DNA from: Micromonospora sp. WMMD961 | GTDB lineage: Bacteria; Actinomycetota; Actinomycetes; Mycobacteriales; Micromonosporaceae | Length of the DNA: 64,000 nt | Assembly (NCBI RefSeq): GCF_029626145.1 | Contig: NZ_JARUBJ010000002.1 | Coordinates: 4,933,501-4,997,500, forward strand | Direction: 5' to 3' | Shown: positions 8,030 through 16,310 of the stretch, in pieces | Position numbering within the stretch: position 1 is the first letter of the stretch | Layout of the letters: each line of letters starts with the position of its first letter | The notes under the pieces: generated by a model | The model's input: only the letters and a program-made list of their open reading frames with translations | The model's database searches: none | What the model was told of the DNA's origin: nothing | Translations under genes and position numbers: made by a program

Positions 8030-8617
8030 CTAACGGGCGCGAAGCCCGGCGACGAGGAGGCCGACCAGGCGGCGTGCGTCGTAACGGGGATCGTTGCCCG
8101 CGCCGATGCAGAGATTGCCGACGCCGCGCAGCAGCTCGTAGGCGTCCATGTCGGGGCGGATCTCGTCGGCGGCGACGGCGGCGGCGAGGAGCTGGTCGCA
8201 GACCGGGACGAGCCGGTCGATGAAGTAGGCGTGCAGGGTCTGGAAGGCGGCGTCGTCGGACTGTAGCGCAGCGGCGAGACCGTGCTTGGTGACCAGGAAG
8301 TCGACGAACAGGTCGATCCACTGCGCCAGGGCGGCGTGCGGTGTGTCGCTGTCGGCCAGCAGGGCCGGTCCCGCCTCGGCGCACGCCTCGATCTGGTGTC
8401 GGTAGACGGCGACGATGAGGTCGGCCCGGCTGGGGAAGTGGCGGTAGATCGTGCCCACGCCGACGCCCGCCCGTACGGCGATGTCCCGCACGGGGACGTC
8501 GACGCCGGAGGTGACGAACGCCGCAGCGGCAGCGTCGAGCAGGGCCCTCTCGTTGCGCCGGGCGTCGGCCCGCTTGCGCGGGACCGGTTGCTCCGAGCCA
8601 CTGTCGATGTCGGCCAC
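8030..8617 (-). CDS. TetR-family transcriptional regulator
   Basis: A 195-residue repressor. The N-terminal helix-turn-helix is clear ('VRDIAVRAGVGVGTIYRHFP', about residues 42-61), followed by a helical ligand-binding domain resembling the SbtR/KstR-like C-terminal family. The start is a GTG at 8617 with GGAGG nine bases before it. It is divergent from the aldo/keto reductase at 8763, and the spacer contains two identical-pattern palindromes, so autorepression plus control of the reductase is the natural reading. The inducer is unknown. Confidence 0.9.
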   Translation of the reverse strand: MADIDSGSEQPVPRKRADARRNERALLDAAAAAFVTSGVDVPVRDIAVRAGVGVGTIYRHFPSRADLIVAVYRHQIEACAEAGPALLADSDTPHAALAQWIDLFVDFLVTKHGLAAALQSDDAAFQTLHAYFIDRLVPVCDQLLAAAVAADEIRPDMDAYELLRGVGNLCIGAGNDPRYDARRLVGLLVAGLRAR

Positions 8618-8649
8618 GTCGCGTTACCTCCGTCACTCCCCTTGTCATC

Positions 8650-8664
8650 CGGAACGTTGTTCCG
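8650..8664. promoter_or_regulatory. TetR operator 1
   Basis: CGGAAC-N3-GTTCCG, perfect inverted repeat, in the TetR/aldo-keto reductase divergent spacer. Confidence 0.75.
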
Positions 8665-8676
8665 TATGTTGGCTAT

Positions 8677-8691
8677 CGGAACAGCGTTCCG
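8677..8691. promoter_or_regulatory. TetR operator 2
   Basis: CGGAAC-N3-GTTCCG again, 27 bases after the first copy. Two identical 6+6 half-site palindromes in a 145-base spacer strongly suggest tandem binding of two TetR dimers. Confidence 0.75.
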
Positions 8692-8762
8692 CTTGCTCAG
8701 CATAATGAACCGGGCGGGCTGCCACCAAACCGTGGACCGCCGGACGTGAAGGAGAAACAGCC

Positions 8763-9782
8763 ATGCAGTACCGCACCCTGGGTCGCACTGGTGTGCAGGT
8801 CAGCACCCTCGTACTCGGCGCGATGAACTTCGGCAAGATCGGCAACACCACCCAGGAGGATGCCACCGCCATCGTCGACGCGGCGCTCCAGGCGGGGGTC
8901 AATCTCATCGACACCGCCGACGCCTACAGCGGCGGCCAGTCCGAGGAGATGGTCGGCAAGGCCATCGTCGGCCGCCGCGACGACGTCGTCCTGGCCACCA
9001 AGGCGACCCTGCCGATGGGCGACGACCGCAACCAGCGGGGCGGCTCGCGCCGCTGGCTGGTCACCGCGCTGGAGAACAGTCTGCGCCGCCTCGGCGTCGA
9101 CCACGTCGACCTCTACCAGATGCACCGGTGGGATCCGACGACCAGCGACGACGAGACGCTGTCGGCGCTGACGGACCTCCAGCTCGCGGGCAAGATCCGC
9201 TACTTCGGCTCCTCGACCTTCCCCGCCTACCGCATCGTGCAGGCGCAGTGGGCCGCCCGCGAGGGACGTCTGAGCCGTTACGTGACCGAGCAGCCGAACT
9301 ACTCGATCCTGCAGCGTGGCATCGAGACCCACGTGCTGCCCGCGACCCAGGAGTACGGCATGGGCGTGCTCGCCTGGAGCCCGCTGGCATCGGGCTGGCT
9401 GTCCGGCGCGATCCGCGCCGGCCAGGACATCAGCACGAATCGCTCGGGCTTCATGCGGCAACGCTTCGACGTCGGCATCCCCGCCAACCGCGCCAAGCTC
9501 GACGCCGTCGAGCAGCTCGCCACGGTTGCCGACGAGGCTGGCCTGAGCATGATCCAGCTGGCGCTCGGCTTCGTCACCGCGCATCCGGGTGTGACCAGCG
9601 CGATCATCGGCCCCCGCACGATGGACCACCTCAGCTCGCAGCTCGCCGCCGCGGACACGGTGCTCTCGGCCGACGTGCTGGACGCGATCGACGCGATCGT
9701 GGCTCCCGGAGTCGACCTCGCCGCCGATGAGAAGAACGACACCCCGCCCGCCCTGCTCGAGCCGGCACTGCGCCGCCGCTGA
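8763..9782 (+). CDS. Aldo/keto reductase
   Basis: A 339-residue NADPH-dependent reductase with the full tetrad D50, Y55 ('DTADAYSGG'), K80 ('LATKAT') and H121 ('YQMHRWD'). The motif set and length resemble the YajO / potassium-channel-beta-like AKR branch. Translation starts at ATG 8763 with AAGGAG eight bases before. It lies divergent from the TetR gene and behind two TetR operators. It is not closely similar to the reductase at 6601, so the two are not a recent duplication. Substrate unknown. Confidence 0.9.
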   Translation: MQYRTLGRTGVQVSTLVLGAMNFGKIGNTTQEDATAIVDAALQAGVNLIDTADAYSGGQSEEMVGKAIVGRRDDVVLATKATLPMGDDRNQRGGSRRWLVTALENSLRRLGVDHVDLYQMHRWDPTTSDDETLSALTDLQLAGKIRYFGSSTFPAYRIVQAQWAAREGRLSRYVTEQPNYSILQRGIETHVLPATQEYGMGVLAWSPLASGWLSGAIRAGQDISTNRSGFMRQRFDVGIPANRAKLDAVEQLATVADEAGLSMIQLALGFVTAHPGVTSAIIGPRTMDHLSSQLAAADTVLSADVLDAIDAIVAPGVDLAADEKNDTPPALLEPALRRR

Positions 9783-10105
9783 TCACTGGGCACGTCAGGG
9801 ACCAGGCGGCCGACACCGCGCAGACCGAGCGGCTGCGAGAGCACGCGTTCGCCGGGGCCGAAGTCGGGTATCCGCCAGCCCGGGCCCACTACCAGTGGCA
9901 CACGTCATACGCGGTTGTGACATGGCGCCACTGATCGGTCGACCGCGTCCGCGCTGTCATTGGTGCATGTCGACCACACCCGGGCCGGGGGTCACCATCG
10001 CCGGCCGACTCTTGCCCTGGGAACCCCGCCGAGGACCACCGCGTCACCGTGCGCCCGCTGGTGAAGCACATGTGTCGGTTCTCGATTCAGCAACAGGAGT
10101 GAAGA
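9783..10105. other. Intergenic region with an unassigned reading-frame remnant
   Basis: 323 bases between an aldo/keto reductase and the esterase. From about 9794 to 9934 one plus-strand frame reads like protein ('LREHAFAGAEVGYPPARAHY') up to a TGA but has no start or ribosome-binding site; I cannot assign it. The rest should contain the esterase promoter; I see no convincing operator. Confidence 0.3.
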
Positions 10106-11995
10106 GTGGGAAGCGAGCAGCAACAGCGCCCAGTCGCTGTCGTCCCGGAGGGTGCCGGGTCTGGTGGGCGCCGACGGTTTGCGCGGTCCCTCCTCCCCTG
10201 GGTTCCCCTGTTCCCGCTGACGGCTATCGCGTTCGTGCTCGCGTGGCTCAACCGGAGTCCGTGGTGGGGTTGGGTACTTGTCGTGGGGCTGCTCGTCGTG
10301 CTCGGTGCGACAGTGCGCTCGTGGGCCCGAGGGCACGCGCTGCTCCGGACAGGTGCGTGGCTGCTCGCCGGGACGCTCGTCCTCGGGGCGGCGGTGTTCG
10401 CGTATCCACCGCCACAGACCCGTATCGCAGGCGGCGAGGACCGCTCGCCGTCCGGGCCGGTGCAGACGCGGCAGGGGCCGGTCACCGGCGTCTACAACGA
10501 CGAGCGCACCGTCGAGGTCTTCGCGGGCATCCCGTATGCGCAGGCTCCGGTGGGGGATCTGCGTTGGCGTGCGCCTGAGCCGCCGAAGCCGCGCGAGGGG
10601 GTGTTCACCGCGGACCGGTTCTCCGCCGTTCCGGTTCAGGGCACCTCCACGTTCTTCACGCGGGCGCTCTCGCAGATCGTGGAGGTGCCCCTGGAAGGCA
10701 CGTTCCTCAATCCGTATCCCGTGAGCGAGGACAGTCTCTCCCTCAACATCTGGCGCAGTACGACACCCGCCTCGGCGGACCTTCCCGTGCTCGTCTACAT
10801 CCCGGGTGGCGGCTTCGCGACCGGCTCCGGCGCCCTCCCCCTCTACGACGGCGAGGCGCTCGCCTCCCGCGGCGAGGTGATCACCGTCACCATCAACTAC
10901 CGGTTGGGGGTACTCGGGTTCCTCTCCCATCCCGAACTGTCCGCCGAGTCCGCGCACGACGCGTCGGGCAACTACGGGATCCTCGACCAGATCGCCGCCC
11001 TGGCGTGGGTGCGCGACAACATCGCGGCATTCGGTGGCGACCCCGACCAGGTCACGATCGCGGGCGAATCCGCCGGTGGCGAGAGCGTCTGCATCCTGGG
11101 TGCCACACCACTCGCCGAAGACCTCGTGGACGGCATCATCGCCGGCAGCGGAGCGTGCATGGGCACCACGGGGAACACCGAGCGGGGCGACCAGACTGAC
11201 ACGCGCGAGGCGGCGGAGGATGCCGGCCGCCGCCTGAGCGAGCAGCTGGGTGGGGCGACCATCGAGGAGATGCGCGACATGCCCGTCGAGCGCGTCCTGG
11301 ACGCGGCGGGCACGCTCGATGCGCACTGGCAGCCCTCCGTCGACGGCCACGTGCTCACGCGATCGCCGGCGGAGACCTACGCGTCCGGAGAGCAACTGGA
11401 CGTGCCGACCCTGGTCGGCAGCAACGCGGACGAGGCCTCGCTCGCGCTGGCCAGCCCACCGGACACGGACGTCGACGAGTACCGGTCGTCCGCACGCGAG
11501 ACATACGGTGCAGATGCGGATCGGTTCCTCGATCTGTATCCGGGGGAGACAGCGCAGCAGGTTCTCGAGTCGCGCCTGCGGGCCGAAACCGACAAGATCA
11601 TGACCCGAGCCATGCGGCGCTGGGCTCAGCTGCAGACGCAGACGGGTGAGTCGGACGCCTACCTCTACTTCTTCTCACACGTCCCTCCCGAGAAGGGCCT
11701 TGAGAAGTACGGCGCCTACCACGGCGCGGAGGTCGCGTACGCGTACGACAACCTCGGCGCCGACAGCGCCGCCGACTACACGGAGGCCGACTACCGGCTC
11801 CGCGACCAGATGAGCGCGTACTGGGTCAGCTTCGTCCGCACCGGCGACCCCAACGCACCGGGCCTGCCGGCCTGGCCGACGGTCGAGCAAGCGCCCGACC
11901 ACGTCATGGAGTTCGCTGGCCGCAGCGGGATGGCACCGCGCCCCCGTTCCGACGCCGTCGACTTCTGGATGGACTACGACGGGCCGATCCCCTAG
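10106..11995 (+). CDS. Type B carboxylesterase with N-terminal membrane segments
   Basis: A 629-residue protein. Residues ~30-105 hold three hydrophobic stretches (around 31-48, 54-71 and 83-99), then a para-nitrobenzyl-esterase/cholinesterase-type alpha/beta hydrolase. The nucleophile is S322 in 'GESAGG', preceded by the oxyanion-hole motif 'PGGGF'; the catalytic His lies in 'GAYHGAEVAY' and the acid probably in 'NADEASLA'. The GTG start at 10106 follows AGGAG by six bases. The membrane-spanning N-terminus is an unusual addition to a family that is normally soluble or secreted; it predicts an extracellular, membrane-anchored esterase. The gene converges on the LysR gene at 12013. Confidence 0.9.
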   Translation: MGSEQQQRPVAVVPEGAGSGGRRRFARSLLPWVPLFPLTAIAFVLAWLNRSPWWGWVLVVGLLVVLGATVRSWARGHALLRTGAWLLAGTLVLGAAVFAYPPPQTRIAGGEDRSPSGPVQTRQGPVTGVYNDERTVEVFAGIPYAQAPVGDLRWRAPEPPKPREGVFTADRFSAVPVQGTSTFFTRALSQIVEVPLEGTFLNPYPVSEDSLSLNIWRSTTPASADLPVLVYIPGGGFATGSGALPLYDGEALASRGEVITVTINYRLGVLGFLSHPELSAESAHDASGNYGILDQIAALAWVRDNIAAFGGDPDQVTIAGESAGGESVCILGATPLAEDLVDGIIAGSGACMGTTGNTERGDQTDTREAAEDAGRRLSEQLGGATIEEMRDMPVERVLDAAGTLDAHWQPSVDGHVLTRSPAETYASGEQLDVPTLVGSNADEASLALASPPDTDVDEYRSSARETYGADADRFLDLYPGETAQQVLESRLRAETDKIMTRAMRRWAQLQTQTGESDAYLYFFSHVPPEKGLEKYGAYHGAEVAYAYDNLGADSAADYTEADYRLRDQMSAYWVSFVRTGDPNAPGLPAWPTVEQAPDHVMEFAGRSGMAPRPRSDAVDFWMDYDGPIP

Positions 11996-12012
11996 ACAGG
12001 CAGGTCCTCAGG

Positions 12013-12900
12013 TCAGTCAGCCGCTCTCAGGGCATTGAGCACGGCCGTCACCTCGGGGCGTGACGCGGCCGGCCGCCGGACCCCGGCGGTGATGCGCCGG
12101 GTCAACGGCGGGCTCAGCGGTCGGGTCACCACCCGGTATCGCGGGTCCACCGCCAGCCTCGGCAGCATGGTGATCGAGCGATCGTTCTCCACGTGCTGGA
12201 GCGCCAGCATGTAGTTGTTGAACCGACAGATCACGACGGGCTCGAAGCCGGCCTCCCGGCACAGTCGGGTGGACAGCTCGGACATGTACGAGCCGGCGAC
12301 GTCGAACGTCCAGCGCTGCTGCGCGCACGCCTCCAGGTCGACCGACTCGGCGCTGGTCAGCGGATGTTCCGGGGGCAGCACGAGCACGATCGGGTCGGTG
12401 GCGAGCGGCACCAGGTGGATCTCCGGGGAGAGCTCGGCGCCGGCGAAGTCGGCCGTCGTGATGATCAGATCGACGTCGCCGCGACGCAGCGCCGGCATGC
12501 TCTCGTGCGGCTCCAGCTCCAGCAACACCACGCTCACGTCCGGGTGTCGGGCCGCGAGACGGACAAGCGCCGGTTCGGCGAGGGCCTGCACGGCACTCTG
12601 GAACGCGGCCACGGTGACCGTGCCGGCCGGCTCGTCGGCGAGGCGGCGCAGCTCCGCCTCGGCCGCGTCCATGGCGGCGAGGATCTCCCGAGCCCGGCCG
12701 GCGAGCAACATTCCGGCCGCAGTGAGCCGCACCCGCCGCCCGGTGCGTTCCAGCAGCGCGGTGCGGGTCTCCCGCTCCAGCGTGGTCAGCTGCTGTGACA
12801 CCGCCGACGGGCTCAGGTTGCCGCGCTGCGCAACGGCCCGGACCGTGCCGTAGGTCGCCAGGTCGGCGAGCAGGCGCAGCCGCCATGGATTCAGCGTCAT
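12013..12900 (-). CDS. LysR-family regulator, divergent from dgdA (DgdR-like)
   Basis: A 295-residue LysR protein with an N-terminal helix-turn-helix (residues ~1-60, 'GNLSPSAVSQQLTTLE') and a two-lobed effector domain ending about residue 290. It is transcribed away from the dialkylglycine decarboxylase gene across an 84-base spacer. In Burkholderia cepacia the LysR protein DgdR represses dgdA from the same divergent arrangement and is relieved by 2-methylalanine; the same job here is inferred from position. ATG 12900 is taken as start because it begins the conserved helix; longer starts would run into dgdA. Confidence 0.87.
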   Translation of the reverse strand: MTLNPWRLRLLADLATYGTVRAVAQRGNLSPSAVSQQLTTLERETRTALLERTGRRVRLTAAGMLLAGRAREILAAMDAAEAELRRLADEPAGTVTVAAFQSAVQALAEPALVRLAARHPDVSVVLLELEPHESMPALRRGDVDLIITTADFAGAELSPEIHLVPLATDPIVLVLPPEHPLTSAESVDLEACAQQRWTFDVAGSYMSELSTRLCREAGFEPVVICRFNNYMLALQHVENDRSITMLPRLAVDPRYRVVTRPLSPPLTRRITAGVRRPAASRPEVTAVLNALRAAD

Positions 12901-12949
12901 GACCGCCGACTGTACGGCTTTGCTTAACAGCGACAGCGGAAATGTGCGA

Positions 12950-12978
12950 TGGACGTGCCTGTCCGGGCTGCCTAGCGT
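12950..12978 (+). promoter_or_regulatory. Probable dgdA promoter giving a leaderless mRNA
   Basis: TGGACG at 12950 and TAGCGT at 12973 with a 17-base spacer fit a vegetative actinobacterial promoter. The -10 box ends six bases before the dgdA ATG (12985) and no ribosome-binding site is present, so transcription probably begins at or next to the start codon. Confidence 0.45.
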
Positions 12979-12984
12979 CGGTCC

Positions 12985-14298
12985 ATGGCTGATTCGTTCT
13001 GGTCCGACGCCGATCGTCACCTGGTCCGCTACATCGGCGCGGGCAGCTTCGTCCGTGAGATCATCGACCGCGCCGAGGGCAGTTTCGTCTTCACCGCCGA
13101 CGGCCGCCGCCTGCTCGACTTCACCTCGGGGCAGATGAGCGCGATCCTCGGCCACTCCCACCCGGCCGTCGTAGCCACGATCCAGCGGCAGGCAGCCACT
13201 CTCGACCATCTGTTCAGTGGCATGCTGAGCCGGCCCGTGGTCGAGCTGGCACGCCGCCTCGCCGGCTCGCTGCCCGCACCGCTGGACAAGGTCCTGCTGC
13301 TCACCACCGGCGCGGAGTCCAACGAGGCCGCGATCCGGATGGCGAAGCTGGTCACCGGCCGGCACGAGATCATCTCGTTCGCCCGGTCCTGGCACGGGAT
13401 GACGCAGGCTGCGGCGAGCGCCACCTACAGCTCAGGGCGCAAGGGGTACGGGCCGGCGGCGCCCGGCAACTTCGCGATCCCCACGCCGAACGCGTACCGG
13501 CCCGACTTCACCCTTCCCAGCGGCGAGCTGGACTGGCGGCGTCAGCTGGAGTTCGCGTTCGAGCTGTTCGACGCCCAGTCGGTGGGCAGCCTGGCGGCGT
13601 GCGTCGTCGAGCCGATCCTCAGCTCCGGCGGGGTGATCGACCTGCCGCCGGGATACCTCGCGGCGCTGCGCGACAAGGTGCACGAGCGGGGCGGGCTGTT
13701 GATCCTCGACGAGGCGCAGACCGGGCTGTGCCGCACCGGAGAGTGGTACGCGTTCCAGCGTGACGGCGTCGTGCCGGACATCCTGACCCTGTCCAAGACG
13801 CTCGGCGCCGGCCTGCCGCTGGCCGCCGTGGTGACCAGCCCGGAGATCGAACAGACGGCGCACGAGCGCGGCTTCCTCTTCTTCACCACGCACGTCTCGG
13901 ACCCGCTGGTGGCCGCGGTCGGCAACACGGTCCTGGACGTGCTGGAGGCCGAGCGGCTCGACGAACAGGCGGCGCACCTGGGCGCGTACCTGCGCAAGGG
14001 GCTTCAGGAGATCAGCCAACGGCACCCGGTGGTCGGCGACGTGCGCGGCCGCGGGCTGTTGGTCGGGCTCGAGCTGGTCGGTGACCGGGAGTCGAAGCGA
14101 CCGGCCGACGCGCTGGGCGCCGCAGTGACAGGGCGTTGCCTGGAGCTGGGCCTGCACATGAACGTGGTGCAGCTGCCGGGCATGGGCGGCGTCTTCCGCA
14201 TCGCGCCAGCGCTCACCTCCAGCCACGCAGAACTGGACCTGGGCCTGGAAATCCTCGACCACGCACTCGCCGACGTGGTGCCGCAGTTCATACCCTGA
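12985..14298 (+). CDS. dgdA: 2,2-dialkylglycine decarboxylase (PLP class III aminotransferase)
   Basis: A 437-residue PLP enzyme that decarboxylates 2,2-dialkylglycines such as 2-aminoisobutyrate and transfers the amino group to pyruvate. The sequence follows B. cepacia DgdA closely by recall across the length: 'GQMSAILGH', 'LDHLFSGMLSRPVV', 'GAESNEAAIRMAKLVTG', 'SWHGMT', 'LDEAQTG', 'LSKTLGAGLPLA', 'TTHVSDP', 'NVVQLPGMGGVFRIAP'. The residues that separate this enzyme from ordinary aminotransferases are kept: Q50 and W136 (Gln52 and Trp138 in B. cepacia), with PLP-Lys K271 and D242. It is divergent from a LysR gene. Aib occurs in peptaibols made by soil fungi, so the gene suggests use of such peptides as nutrient or their detoxification. 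Confidence 0.93.
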   Translation: MADSFWSDADRHLVRYIGAGSFVREIIDRAEGSFVFTADGRRLLDFTSGQMSAILGHSHPAVVATIQRQAATLDHLFSGMLSRPVVELARRLAGSLPAPLDKVLLLTTGAESNEAAIRMAKLVTGRHEIISFARSWHGMTQAAASATYSSGRKGYGPAAPGNFAIPTPNAYRPDFTLPSGELDWRRQLEFAFELFDAQSVGSLAACVVEPILSSGGVIDLPPGYLAALRDKVHERGGLLILDEAQTGLCRTGEWYAFQRDGVVPDILTLSKTLGAGLPLAAVVTSPEIEQTAHERGFLFFTTHVSDPLVAAVGNTVLDVLEAERLDEQAAHLGAYLRKGLQEISQRHPVVGDVRGRGLLVGLELVGDRESKRPADALGAAVTGRCLELGLHMNVVQLPGMGGVFRIAPALTSSHAELDLGLEILDHALADVVPQFIP

Positions 14299-14303
14299 TA
14301 CAC

Positions 14304-14329
14304 CAGCCGAGGATCGCGATCCCCGGCTG
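14304..14329. terminator. Hairpin between convergent dgdA and MarR genes
   Basis: CAGCCG(A)GGATC pairs with GATC(C)CCGGCTG, 11 of 12 positions, immediately after the dgdA stop. There is no T-tract, as usual for actinomycetes. Confidence 0.5.
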
Positions 14330-14554
14330 GGTGAATGACCACTGCCACCATCTGCGACGGAAGGTGGCCACGGCGTCTGGGACGGGGCAGAGCAGCCCAC
14401 CCACCAGCGGAAGCTGTACGGGATCCAGGCGGACCGTCACGAGCGGGGAGTCCGATGGGACGGCGTCGGGCTCGGGGCGGGCGCGGTGGGCGTGACCGAG
14501 GCGCTGGGCGTCGGAGCTGGCGTGGGCGGGATCCTGACGGGAGCCGGCGTCGGC

Positions 14555-15028
14555 CTAACGGCCGTCGAGTTGCTCGCGCATCGGGGCGACGATGCGGGCC
14601 AGCGCGGCGGCGAGGTGGCGTTGCTGTGCGGTGGTGAGCGGGTCGAACACCAACTGCCTGACCTGGTCGACGTGAGCCGGGGCACTGTCCGCGACCTTCT
14701 TCAGGCCGGCGTCCGTCAGCGTCGCGAGGGTGTAACGGCCGTTGTCCGGGTCGGGGCGCCGGGTGATCCACCCGTGCCGTTCGAAACGGACCATCAGCTT
14801 GGACAGCCTCGGTAGCGTGCTGTTGCACAGCAGCGCCAGATCGCTGAGCCGCATCGTGCGCGTTTCGGTCATCGACAGCCGCGCCAGCACGCTGTACTCG
14901 AAGTTCGATATGCCCTCGTCCCGTTGCAACTGACGGTCCAGCAGCGTGGGAAGCGCGATCACCACGGTGAGCAGGTCCTGCCACAGCTTCTGCTGCTCGT
15001 CGTCGAGCCATTGGGCGGAGCCGGTCAT
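14555..15028 (-). CDS. MarR-family transcriptional regulator
   Basis: A 157-residue winged-helix regulator ('NFEYSVLARLSMTETRTMRL' entry, 'STLPRLSKLMVRFERHGWI' recognition region). It is divergent from the medium-chain reductase at 15251. One ACTTG-N6-CAACT site lies 13 bases before its own start and three more phased sites lie further up, so autorepression and control of the reductase are strongly suggested. No ribosome-binding site precedes ATG 15028, so the transcript may be leaderless. It resembles the MarR at 5951-6472 and the two use the same operator core. Confidence 0.9.
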   Translation of the reverse strand: MTGSAQWLDDEQQKLWQDLLTVVIALPTLLDRQLQRDEGISNFEYSVLARLSMTETRTMRLSDLALLCNSTLPRLSKLMVRFERHGWITRRPDPDNGRYTLATLTDAGLKKVADSAPAHVDQVRQLVFDPLTTAQQRHLAAALARIVAPMREQLDGR

Positions 15029-15040
15029 GACGCGCAGCTT

Positions 15041-15056
15041 ACTTGACCGGGCAACT
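15041..15056. promoter_or_regulatory. MarR operator O1 (autoregulatory)
   Basis: ACTTG-ACCGGG-CAACT, one mismatch from ACTTG-N6-CAAGT, 13 bases upstream of the MarR start codon. Confidence 0.65.
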
Positions 15057-15115
15057 CACAGCCTCATCGTCGCACAGCCGGGCCCGTGTAACGGACGTCA
15101 TGACCCGACCCGTTG

Positions 15116-15131
15116 ACTTGCCTAGGCAAGT
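15116..15131. promoter_or_regulatory. MarR operator O2, perfect palindrome
   Basis: ACTTGCCTAGGCAAGT, a perfect 16-base palindrome. First of three sites spaced exactly 33 bases apart (about three helical turns), so bound dimers would lie on one face of the DNA. Confidence 0.8.
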
Positions 15132-15148
15132 GAGCGAGACTCAACCTA

Positions 15149-15164
15149 ACTTGCCCAGTTAAGT
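15149..15164. promoter_or_regulatory. MarR operator O3
   Basis: ACTTG-CCCAGT-TAAGT, one mismatch from the consensus half sites, starting 33 bases after O2. Confidence 0.7.
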
Positions 15165-15181
15165 GAGGCGAGCCCGCTCGG

Positions 15182-15197
15182 AGTTGCCTAGTCAAGT
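15182..15197. promoter_or_regulatory. MarR operator O4
   Basis: AGTTG-CCTAGT-CAAGT, one mismatch from the consensus, starting 33 bases after O3 and 54 bases before the reductase start codon. Confidence 0.7.
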
Positions 15198-15250
15198 AAA
15201 GCGGGTGCCTTGGCGCCCCCATCACCACGAACACCAGCAGGAGAGTTGCA

Positions 15251-16186
15251 GTGAAAGCGATTCGATACCACGAGTTCGGCAGCAACCAGGTTCTGCGTCA
15301 CGAGGACGTGCAGCGCCCAGTTCCCGCGGCCGGCCAGGTACTGGTCAAGGTGGCCGCCACCTCGTTCAACCCCGTCGACGACCACATCCGGCTCGGTGTG
15401 CTCGCCGAGATGATCCCCACCCCGCTACCGATCACCCCGGGCCTCGACGTCGCCGGAACCATCACCGAACTCGGCACCGACGTCCACGGACTGCAGGTCG
15501 GTGATCAGGTCATCGCCATGTTCCCCCTGGACCAGCACGGCGGGGCCGCCGAGTACGCGGTCATAGCAGCCGACCTGGTGACCGCCGCTCCCCGCACCAT
15601 CGCGCTGACCGACGCCGCCGCACTACCCCTGACCGGGCTGGCCGCTCGCCAGGCGGCCATCGAACTCGCCGGCGTCCGGGCCGGACAACGCGTTCTCGTC
15701 AACGGCGCAGGCGGTGCGGTGGGCAGCATCGTGGTCCAGCTCGCCGCCGACGCCGACGCGAGGGTCACCGCCGTCGACGGACCCCAACACGCTGACCGCC
15801 TGCGCAGCTATGGCGCGGACAAGGTCGTCGGCCCATTGGAGCTCGACGCGGGCCCGGCAGCGATCGGTGGCCCCTTCGACGTGGTGGTGAACCACGTGCG
15901 TCTGGCCCCCGAGGACCTGGCGAAGCTGACCGCCTACGCGGCCGACGGTGGGATCGTCGTCAGCTCCGCCGGCGCGGTGCCAGCCGATGACGCACGTTCG
16001 GTACGCACGGCCGGCGTCTGGGTCAGTCCCGACGCCTCGCACCTGGCCGACCTCGTCTCCCGGGTAGACAACGGCCGGCTCCGGCTGCACATCGCCGACC
16101 GCCGTCCGCTGCAGGAGCTGCCGACCGTGCACGAGGACGCGAGCAGCGGCAAGCTGCTCGGCAAGACAGTCATCGTCGTCGACTGA
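15251..16186 (+). CDS. NADP-dependent oxidoreductase, quinone-reductase type (MDR family)
   Basis: A 311-residue medium-chain reductase lacking the zinc ligands, like quinone oxidoreductases. The N-terminal catalytic lobe contains 'NPVDDHIRLG' and 'GLDVAGTITELG'; the nucleotide-binding motif is 'VNGAGGAVGSIVVQLA' around residues 150-165; the end is the usual 'GKLLGKTVIVV'. It probably reduces quinones or enones with NADPH. The GTG start at 15251 follows AGGAG by seven bases. It is divergent from the MarR gene across a spacer holding four operator copies, so induction by a toxic quinone-like ligand is the natural model. A strong terminator follows. Confidence 0.9.
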   Translation: MKAIRYHEFGSNQVLRHEDVQRPVPAAGQVLVKVAATSFNPVDDHIRLGVLAEMIPTPLPITPGLDVAGTITELGTDVHGLQVGDQVIAMFPLDQHGGAAEYAVIAADLVTAAPRTIALTDAAALPLTGLAARQAAIELAGVRAGQRVLVNGAGGAVGSIVVQLAADADARVTAVDGPQHADRLRSYGADKVVGPLELDAGPAAIGGPFDVVVNHVRLAPEDLAKLTAYAADGGIVVSSAGAVPADDARSVRTAGVWVSPDASHLADLVSRVDNGRLRLHIADRRPLQELPTVHEDASSGKLLGKTVIVVD

Positions 16187-16195
16187 CACCACCAG

Positions 16196-16236
16196 GTCTG
16201 CGCCCACCGGCGAATACCTCTCCGGTGGGCGCAGAC
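16196..16236. terminator. Strong bidirectional terminator hairpin
   Basis: GTCTGCGCCCACCGG and CCGGTGGGCGCAGAC form a perfect 15-bp stem with an 11-base loop, ten bases past the reductase stop and between two convergent genes. Confidence 0.85.
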
Positions 16237-16310
16237 TCGCGAACCTGGCCGAGGGCAGGACGAAAGGCGAGCTGGGCCGTGCCGGCGCACCAGCTCCTCC
16301 GGGCCGGGTC

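Noticed and set aside
9727..10578. 283-codon plus-strand frame bridging the aldo/keto reductase end and the esterase start
   Set aside because: It overlaps two well-supported genes in other frames and has no domain.
15116..15197. Three regularly spaced repeats as a CRISPR-like array
   Set aside because: The units are 16-base palindromes with 17-base spacers between divergent MarR and reductase genes, which fits operators; no cas genes are present.
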